Assembly: GCA_947685225.1 (NCBI GenBank)
Contig: CANTUV010000035.1
Span: forward strand, 44,888,001-44,952,000
DNA: 64,000 bases
Direction of reading: 5' to 3'
From: Garcia nutans
Taxonomy: Eukaryota > Streptophyta > Magnoliopsida > Malpighiales > Euphorbiaceae
This document shows, piece after piece, positions 23,168 through 32,058 of the stretch. How positions within the stretch are numbered: the first letter of the stretch is position 1; the number at the start of each line of letters is the position of its first letter. A program made the position numbers and the translations under genes. A model generated the notes under the pieces. The model searched no databases, had not been told where the DNA came from, and saw only the letters and a program-made list of their open reading frames with translations.

Positions 23168-25480
23168 CCCTTATAGTTAGCAAATCTTCTTGCTGCAGGG
23201 CTAAGAAGAAGGCACTAGAAGAGTTGCAGGGATCTTTAGCATCACACTATGTAAAGTTAAGGAGTTACAATGCGTAACTTTAAAGTGTTGATCATGAAGG
23301 GTGTTACAAGCTTGAGACTGAAAGAGTTGCACCTGATGAATCTCCATCATTTTTGACATATTATATGGGGCCTAGTGCATTGAGAAAAGGTTATCTCAAG
23401 GGCTATAAACCAATGCTATGTTTTGATGGTTGTTTCCTAAAAACCATTATTGGAGGGGCCTTATGTCAGCTATTGCAAGGGATTGAAATAATCAGATGTT
23501 TCCTATAGCTTGGGCAATAGTGAGATATGAAAATCATGAGACCTAATTCGAGTTTTTGAGTATACTATTTAAGGATCTTGGATACCATGATGGTTTAGGG
23601 TTAACTATTATAAGTGACCAACAAAAGGTATGAAAGTCTAACTTAGTATTTCACATAATTATACCATTTTTGGTTGTTGCTCTTCCATTATAAACACAAT
23701 ATTTTAATGCAGGGATTGTTGAGTGCATTGCATGAATTGGTACCATTTGCTGTGCATTGCAACTGTTCCATGCATATATATTCTAATTGGAAGAAAACCC
23801 ATAAGCTCAAGTACTAAAATACTATTCTGGAGGGTTGTGAATGCAATATATGAGGCTAATCACCTTGAGGTATTGATAGAAATGAAAAAAACTTGATGAG
23901 GTAGCTTATGATGACTTTATGAAACAAAACCCTAATAGTTTCTGTAAATCATTTATTAGTGAGCTGCCTAAGTGTGACAATGTAGATAATAACTTGATAG
24001 AAACTTTCAATTGGTATATTTATAAAGTAAGGATAATGCCAGTTGTAGACATGCTTCATCACATTAGAACTTCATTAATGGAAAGTATGAGAATGAAAGA
24101 AGAAGTTATGTAATGTAAGTATGTGATTGGCAGGAGGATAGGAAAGAAGCTTGAGAAAAAAATGGACTACTATATTCTGCCATATTAAGCCAGCTAAGGG
24201 TAACAAGTTCCAAGTAGTAGTTGGACAGTAGACATAAAAAACTTGAATTACAGTTGCAGAAGCTGGAATATCACAGGTATCCCATGCAATCATGCTTTGA
24301 GTTGTATTCACTTCATGAAAGAAGATGGGGTTAACGATGTTGATGATTATCTAAAGAAGCCATCATTATTGCAAATGTATAAGGATACCTTAGAACCTAT
24401 AAATGGCATGAAGATGTGGCCAAAAGTAGAAGGGGATCCAATAATTCCCCCACCTTATCAACATATGCTAGTAGACCCATGAAGAATAGAAGAAAAAGTG
24501 TAGATGAGTTACAATTAGATTCTAAGAGAATGAGTAGACATGGAATGCAAATGCAACATGCAAGTTGTCATGGATATGGGCATAACAAGAGGGGTTGCCC
24601 TCTCAAAGACAGACCTCCAACTAAGAATGCTAATGTGACTAAAGTACCTGTATGCATATGAAGGGCTTGAATACATATAAGTAAGTTATATATAAATTAA
24701 CATGTATGAATACAAGTATCTTTTTTGCAAGCTAGAAGAGGAAGACCACTAAAGTCAAAGCAATCTACACAACCAGCAAGAAATGGGTTTGACAGTGCTC
24801 CTACTATAAGCCAATCATTCTCAACCTCAACACACACAACTATAACAACTAGACAACATAATATGGATATAAATGATGCAAGGAATAGAGCATATGAGAG
24901 GAGGATTGTGAGTTAGTTGTTCATGTAAGATATATGAATTATATGTTCATTTCACTTTATTTAATTGTTTGATGCAACTGTAATGTAGGCAAGAGAAGAA
25001 GCGGGTCTGAGGGTGTTTGAGGGATCTAGAAACATGTACTTGCATGTATGTTTGGATATATATGATATTATGTCATTTTACTCATTATATATATAACTGA
25101 CCAATAAACATTATTAATTACAGATGTTAGGATAAAAAATGTCTAGTTTATGAGTGGAATAAATGCTACTGCAACAGCTGCAAAGAGGATTGGAAAGTCA
25201 AAGACAAGCTGGAAAAAAGAGTAGTTCATAACCACTGCCTTCCAAAAAAGTAAAATCTGGAACTTCTAAAACATCAATGTCACAAGAAACTACTGGAAGC
25301 TCAAGAAGGAGTGGTTTTTGATTCTCTAGGAAAGGAGAAAGGAATAATCCAGTTTGGCTTCCCCCAAGGAAAACACAATCTGTCAATGCTTTACTTAATA
25401 GACCCTCAGAGTAGTTGTAGTACTTCATATATTTAACTATTTTAGTAAACTGGAATGAGAATGAAATATATAATGGAACA
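23168..25480 (+). pseudogene. MULE (MuDR-type) transposase, 3' half
   Basis: Plus strand, continuing the gene broken at 10658. VSKSSCCRAKKKALEELQGS; then YKPMLCFDGCFLKT holding the first catalytic Asp; then LGLTIISDQQK with the second Asp and an 85-bp intron (donor G|GTATGA after 23627, acceptor ATGCAG ending 23712); then LLSALHELVPFAVHCNCSMH. Next comes CDNVDNNLIETFNWYIYKVR (24000), the SWIM zinc finger CRSWNITGIPCNHALSC (24255) and a decayed zinc knuckle SCHGYGHNKRGCP (24565) missing its first Cys. A basic, Ser/Thr-rich tail reaches about 25480. Stops and frameshifts throughout show the gene is dead. Catalysis would be DDE-type cut-and-paste in the nucleus. Confidence 0.88.
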
Positions 25481-26148
25481 TGCAATTTCAGTTTAAATTA
25501 GGTCATTTTATGTTATAGTTTAAACTTAAGTTTTAGGTTTATTATACTATTTTATATCTTAATAATATTGTATTAATGGAATTACCTTTTATTTTGGGTA
25601 ATGGTATTTGTTTGATCATTTCTTTGATTCAGGATAGTACATTTATTTGATCATTGTCTTTTAAATTACAAGTAGGTTATATTGATATGTGGAAAAATGG
25701 TTTGACAATAGTATTTGCATTCTAATGCTACTATCCTACTATATATGTTAGTGTCATTAAGGTTGAATGCAGCTAAAGTGTGACAATGTATATGCATGTC
25801 AAATTATTAGCATTAGAATACCTAGAAGTGTATTGTGTTACTCTACTTAACTCAAATCATGCTGCTTCCAACTATCAAACCATATACTTCAATTGCTACT
25901 ATTTAATCATTTGCAGTAATCACAATTGAAACAATTGCAGCAATCACAAATGCATTATGATACAACATCACTTGCAAGTCTACCAACATTCTTTTTCATT
26001 TCACAAATATAAGTCACTACATTACAAAATACAACATAGAATGAAGATTACAAAAATATTCAACATAGCATTACATTCCAGGACCAAACCAACAAGAATT
26101 ACATAGATACCACTAAACTCTATTATAAGAAAGTGCAAGATTCTTTGG
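25481..26148. other. MULE spacer between convergent genes
   Basis: AT-rich non-coding DNA between the tail of the transposase gene and the tail of the GRF gene. This is where both transcripts would end. No distinct terminator seen. Confidence 0.5.
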
Positions 26149-26744
26149 TTAGTTCCTATTACTCATCAAAACCACTATAATGCCAAACACTACTAAGATC
26201 AATGCAATAATCTTCATTGTCCACTTCTCCTTCAATTCCATCTCCATCACTTTCTTCTCTAACAACTTTTTTTTATTCAACAACTGTGTTTTCTCAACTT
26301 TTAATCTCATTACCATTCCAGCAATGGTATTAGCACCTGTAGAAGCAACATTAGCCTCCTCGTTCATTTTTTGAATAACCTCATCCAACCTTTTAGTCTC
26401 ATTCTTCAGTCTCTTAATCTTGTTCACAAATGGATAAGAAACTTCCCTATCTCTAGGAGTGATTTAAGATTTCATGATCAAGCCAATTAAAGTATTCACA
26501 ATCATCCTCCTGCATTTTGATATGTAATGAATGAAATATTTGACAAAAATACCATAGAGATTTTACTTAATGAAAGATTTGATAAAAACCCTAGAAATTA
26601 ACTCTAAAATACCTTCCAGAAAGGGCACCTCACAAATCTTCGATCTAGGTTTCTAGAGCTTACAGAAGTGTGACAATTAGCTTGCACTTCATGTCTGCAT
26701 AAATATATCACATTTGTAGCCAAGCTAGTTGCTTCTTCTTCCAT
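26149..26744 (-). pseudogene. GRF-type zinc-finger, coiled-coil, tail-anchored protein (second MULE gene)
   Basis: Two exons. Exon 1 (26744-26613, 44 codons) starts MEEEATSLATN and contains CRHEVQANC..SSRNLDRRFVRCPFWK. A 103-bp intron (26612-26510, GT..AG) follows; exon 2 continues EDDCEYFNWLDHEI. Together this is the Cys/His..RRF..CP..C.YF.W pattern of the GRF zinc finger. A one-base frameshift near 26455 precedes SYPFVNKIKRLKNETKRLDE, a coiled coil (about 75 residues), and a C-terminal membrane helix IIALILVVFGIIVVLMSN. Plant GRF proteins of this layout are known but of unclear function. The gene points towards the transposase gene and would be driven from the right terminal repeat. The LARD-like element sits 50 bp upstream of the ATG, cutting off that promoter. 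Confidence 0.8.
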
Positions 26745-27233
26745 GGCATGCGGATGAGGGAGTAACGCAGGAGAAACTTAATGCTTTGCATATGTGTAAT
26801 ATCCTAAAGTATACCCTAAAAGTGTTGGGGTTATTGTTGTATTTGAATTCAATGTGTGTATTGAAGGGAAAGAGAAAAGAAGTGAAGAGAAGATTTGGGA
26901 AATATAAATGCAATATATATGACATATACATATACTTACATATACATCACATATACATGATATATATAATGGTGTAGGAAAAGTGAGTTATATATATATA
27001 TGTGATTAATAATAATGATAATAAGGACAAAAAGAAAAAGAAGAAGAAAGTCAAAAGAAATGGTGTGTGGTGGAGATTTAATTGTATTAATATTAATATT
27101 AATATTATTATTGTTATTATTATTATTATTGTTATTATTATTATTATTATTATATATATATATATGATAAGAATGAAAGAAAGAACGAGATCTTTCTTTC
27201 TTCTTCTTCTCCTTCGTCTTCTTTTTCTTAGTG

Positions 27234-27270
<37 letters not shown>

Positions 27271-27764
27271 CTAGAGAGAGAAAGATGATTTTACTTCTAA
27301 TTACACCAAAGATTGAGGATATCAAGAGATTTGCAAGTGGAGTTGAAGATTTGGCAAGCTATTCATGTAAGTGCTTATCTTTTTAGTTGATTTTATTGAT
27401 TATGTATATATAAATCTTTCTCTTCTTGTTTTGAATTTCTTTTGGATTGAGGTTATGATTGGTGTATAAGATGATGGAAATGAAAGATTGAAGTATGTAA
27501 TTGTGTTGAATTGATAGTTAAGTGATGATATTGGGGTAATTGTGAAGATGGTGATGAATTGTTGAGTTAGGGTTTAGTATGAATAAATTGGTATTTGGAA
27601 TAATTGATTATAGTGATGTATATATATATATATTGATTATTAAGATGATATAATGAAGATGTATAAATGTTAAAGTGATAGGGAATTGATAAATATGATT
27701 AAAGATGATGATTAAAAGGGTTGTGGTATGAATTTTGAAGGGCTTGGTCTTTAAATACTTGAAG

Positions 27765-28041
27765 GACACGGCCAAGATATGAGAGACACGGCCAAGTTAG
27801 GGCAAACTTGGCCGTGTTGGATGATTTTTGGAGAGACACGGCCACTGGCTTGGCTGTGTCCCTTGACTGTGTTTGCCACTGCCCATTTTATGTTGAGAGA
27901 CACGGCCGTGTCCCTTGCCCGTGTCTGCTACTGGATTTTTGGTGTTGAGAGACACGGCCACTGGCTTGGCCGTGTCCATTGCCCGTGTTTGCTACTGTTT
28001 GAATTGGTGTTGTGAGACACGGCCACAAGCTTGGCCGTGTC
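27765..28041. repeat. GACACGGCC palindromic island (LARD 5' LTR)
   Basis: Includes a 13-bp perfect inverted repeat ACACGGCCAAGTT / AACTTGGCCGTGT (27786-27817) and three further GACACGGCC..GGCCGTGTC pairs. Confidence 0.88.
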
Positions 28042-28477
28042 CCTTGAGTGTGTTGGCTAAGGAAATTTATTCTTGATTATTCTTACATTGTTGAATCCTC
28101 CAAAGGTCTTTTTGTATTTACACTTTAAATATACTTGAACAAAGATGACCTAAACTAATGTATATTGAGGATTCCAAATCTATGATTAAGTAAATTATAT
28201 ATGTGTATATCAATGATTGATCATACTTTTGATGGTAATGAAGATGCATATGATATTATATAAACAATGTTATGTTATATGCATTGTGAATCTAGTGAAT
28301 TGTAATGTGTTATATGAATGATGTACTTTATAATGTAAAGGATATGATGAGATAATTGATTATGTATAATTGAATAATGAAATATTATAGTATGATGATT
28401 CAAATGAGATGTCAAGCCATTGTTATTGGCTATGATAATTCAATTGAGAATGAAATGAAAATGAAAAGATTTTGTGT

Positions 28478-28915
28478 CTAATATGTTGATTCAATTTTCA
28501 GAGTTCTGGATTTGGCGGCATGCCTAGAAAATGTGAAAATGTAACAGTCTTGCCGGGTTGAGGATCTCTTCAATTTGAGTGAATTGAGGTCCAAGAGACT
28601 GGGTCTGTTACACTATGTGAATTATTGATACGAAATACATGAAAGGTAACAGTCTTGCCGGGTTGAGGATCTCTTTGCGTTGAGATGAATTGAGATCCAA
28701 GAGACTGGGTCTGTTACTTGATAAAATGTGAAATGTGAATTGTAGTAACAGTCTAGCCGGGTTGAGGATCTCCTCGAGTTTAGCCGAGTTGATGATCCAA
28801 GAGACTGGGTCTGTTACGCTATCCATGGATAGAGATATGAGATATATTGCCTACGGGCTTGATCATTGTGATTATGGACCAATGCAGAAACTCTGAACTT
28901 TGAATAACATATTAG
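28478..28915 (+). other. LTR structured block: closing stem plus three hairpins (LARD 5' LTR)
   Basis: Arms 28478-28505 (CTAATATGTT...TTCAGAGTT) and 28889-28915 (AACTCTGAAC...CATATTAG) are inverted repeats. Inside are three tandem hairpins (28541-28611, 28646-28717, 28745-28817), each closed by GTAACAG/CTGTTAC, and a perfect palindrome CTATCCATGGATAG (28819-28832). Confidence 0.8.
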
Positions 28916-29340
28916 TGTCTGTTGGGCCCGAGTCTGTCTTTGTTGTCAGTGTGATATTTAAATGTTGAAATAAATGAGAAATGAGATCTATGGTTGCCTT
29001 TATTGCAAATGTGATTCATGATTGGTATGATATATAATATGATGTGTAAATGTATATGAATGTGGAACTTGTAAGAATTGTTTTCATGAAGGTTTGGATA
29101 AATCATTGAATGGTGACTTGTTGAAATAACGTATATGGATATGTATATGAGATAGAAATGGTAAGTATTGCTTGGTGAATGTTCTGTGTAAATATGTGTA
29201 TAATTTATGAGATTAGTAGGACTATGTGAAGAATGCATTGAGAAAGGAAAACGGGGTAAGAGAAAGAAAATAAAAAAAATGATGCTAAAAATATGAGGTA
29301 TGATTCTTTAGTAAGGTATATTTTATTATTATTTATATTA

Positions 29341-29377
29341 CTAAGCTTTCGGGCTTAGCGCGGTTGTGTAATCGCGC
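29341..29377 (+). other. LTR twin hairpin (LARD 5' LTR)
   Basis: CTAAGC-tttcgg-GCTTAG followed, sharing one base, by GCGCGGTT-gtgt-AATCGCGC, whose only non-canonical pair is a sense-strand G-U. Confidence 0.78.
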
Positions 29378-29711
29378 AGGTGGTTGCGGTTGATCTGGAA
29401 GTCCAGCTTTTTGCCACTAGAAAGGTATGAGTGTCTCGAGACCAACTAGAAGGTGATGCATACATGTGTGATTTTAAATTATATTGTATTTTTGAGTTAA
29501 TATATATATTCATATGGATGAATGAAGTTTTGATAAATAAGAATACTGACTTTTGTAAATGTGTTTTAAATTAATGTTCAATTTTATGAATCTGGATACA
29601 GGTTTTTAAATTGAAACTAAAAGTAACATTCTTATACTTTATATACGTATTGTATGTATACTAGGTATATGTATAGTACTTATATGGAGTATTAGGGTGT
29701 TACAATTATTT

Positions 29712-29723
29712 TGGTATCAGAGC
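29712..29723 (+). other. Primer-binding site (tRNA-iMet)
   Basis: TGGTATCAGAGC, 7 bp after the LTR end, complementary to the 3' end of initiator tRNA-Met. Confidence 0.9.
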
Positions 29724-31202
29724 TTAGGTTCGAGATTCTCGGCCTAAGTGAAATTAAAAAGAGAAAGTTTAGAAAAGCTTAAAGAGAAGTAAAAAGAAAA
29801 GTTTTGAATTGAAGTTTGTAATACATGCATATGCATTCACATCTAGGTTGGTCTCGAACGTGGCATTATATGATTTGTGATGTTTCTGAATAATAGGAGA
29901 TGGATGATAGTGTGTAAATGAGGTTTCATATGGAAGTAAATTTTGAAATGTTGATAATTGAGAGGTGATTGTGATATAAAGAATTGATATGGAAGGTATA
30001 AGTAAAAAGTTTGGTCATTAATATGTGTATGACATTTAAAGAAATGGTTAGAAGAATAAAGTTGGAAATAAGTTAGAAATAAAATTAAGATTAAAGTATG
30101 TAATCTTTCCTTTATTATTTGAATCTCTTTCTAATAAACTTTATGTTTGGATTTCTAGAAAGAGGAAATATTGTTGGATGGGTAATATGGAAAAATACAT
30201 TATTTAAATGCAAAGAGTACAGTGAAATATTGAATGAGTTGATTGGTATAGATTAAGTGTGATAATTTAAAGTGTGGATATGTAAAGTTAAGGTTTTGTT
30301 TAAAGGAGAAAGAGATGACGTTGGTCAAGTATGAAGACATATTGGTGTTGTTTGTATTGTTATTTCAATGCAAACATGGTGATTTCAATGTTAGAGATGC
30401 GATAGGTTTGAATATAGTGAAAGCTCATATTAATGGTGGTAATATGTAACATTTAGATTTTTGGAATGAGCTTAATAATTGTGAAACTTATATGTATTGA
30501 TGTTGCTTTGTGGCATATACATATAAGATTTTTTTAAAGTTGATATTGAGAGAATGAGATGAATAATGTAACACCCCCATATCCAATGCACACACACTAC
30601 AACCACAACAATGTAGCATAAGTGCACCAAACATAGGGATGCTACGGTTCTCTTAACATTCAAAACACTTTAAAACTTGATACAATACCCTTATCATTAT
30701 ACATTATAGAAAAGTAGATCATTTACTTATAAAACAAAACATATTAGTTATATATATATATACATTTAAATATTACACAGCGGAAGTTATAAAATATGTA
30801 CATATTTACATATTAAACATTTCTTTACAAAATATAAAGAAGTATACATGATTGGCAAGTTTGCTCTGATCTTTAAGCTCCCAAAATGGATTCTTCAAGG
30901 TCTACTCTCACTTGGTCTTGATGAACTCTCGGGTTCAACTCTATCAACTCTATTACCTGCGCGATTAAACACTATCGCGCTAAGCCAACGGCTTAGTAAG
31001 ATAATCATGCAAATGATATGACTTAGTGCAATGCAATGTCATTTCTCAATCCATATTATACATGTAACATCATATATGCAACACTAACAACATATTTTCA
31101 CATTACATATCACATTTCGATATCTTTTCATATACCTCATTAGTATTCATTTAACCATTCATAATCAACACTAAACAAAGACAAGCATGGGCCCAAGACA
31201 TA

Positions 31203-31489
31203 CTAATATGTTATTCAATTTTCAGAGTTAATGCTTTGGTTTGTTATCACATTTATCAATATCATATACCCAACTAGGCTTCAAGGATTAAGTTCAACCA
31301 AGCTTCAAGGGGAGCAAAGCATGCTAAGCTTCAACCCAACTTGGCTTCAAGAACTAACCCAACCTAGCTTCAAGGGTGGTAACATCTCAATTAGGCTTCA
31401 AGGATTCAATCCAACCTAACTTCAAGAGATTGTTACACTTATTAGGCATGCCACCAACAACAAACTCTGAAAATGGAATAACACATTAG
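31203..31489 (-). other. LTR structured block (inverted solo LTR)
   Basis: The closing arms are conserved (CTAATATGTTATTCAATTTT... against AACTCTGAAAATGGAATAAC...), but the interior is a different tandem set: five to seven copies of a motif built on GGCTTCAAGG/AAGCTTCAA instead of the GTAACAG hairpins. Confidence 0.7.
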
Positions 31490-31946
31490 CCACACAATTC
31501 ATTTAGATTTCATTCTCAATTCTTAACATCATTTAGGCAAACATGCCTTATTTCTTTCAATCACATCATCATAGCCAATAACAATGGCTTCACATTTCAT
31601 TTCACAATATAACACTTCATTATTCAAGTGTATATTTATCTCATCCATGATCACATTATATCTCACATAGCATCATTCATAAATATCAACATTTCATTCC
31701 ACATTACTCATGAAACACATTACCATTCACAATGCATAACATAACATTGTTCAATCTTAACAATGCAAGAACAATTTATATTATTCATAGCTTTAGGATC
31801 ATCCACAAGTGTTTGATTAAGTCATTCCTTGGTTTAAGTATGTTTAAAATGTTTATGTTTAGGTTTAGAGACCAAACTACCTTTGAAGAACCCAAACCAT
31901 GCAAAAAGAGAACCAAGAAATCAAACAATATCCAACTCATTTGAGG

Positions 31947-32058
31947 GACACGCCCAGCCCACTTGAGGGACACGGCCGTGTCTCTAAAAATAAAAGAGGC
32001 AGTAGCCAACACAAATAAATGACACGGCCGTGTCTCTTCATGGCTTCTGGCCGTGTCA
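31947..32058. repeat. GACACGGCC palindromic island (inverted solo LTR)
   Basis: Short version, including gap-free palindromes GACACGGCCGTGTC at two places. Confidence 0.8.

Larger units (their letters stand above)
26795..29704 (+). repeat. LARD-like element 5' LTR
   Basis: Contains an (ATT)n/(AT)n tract at 27085-27170, a (GA)n tract at 27237-27268, a consensus splice donor ATTCATGTAAGTGC (GTAAGT at 27367), a GACACGGCC island (27765-28041), the stem-enclosed hairpin block (28478-28915) and the twin hairpin (29341-29377). Confidence 0.92.

Noticed and set aside
26936..27325. Asn/Ile- and Ser/Arg-repeat frames on both strands (also 35990-36368)
   Set aside because: Translations of ATT, GA and CTT microsatellites in the LARD LTRs.
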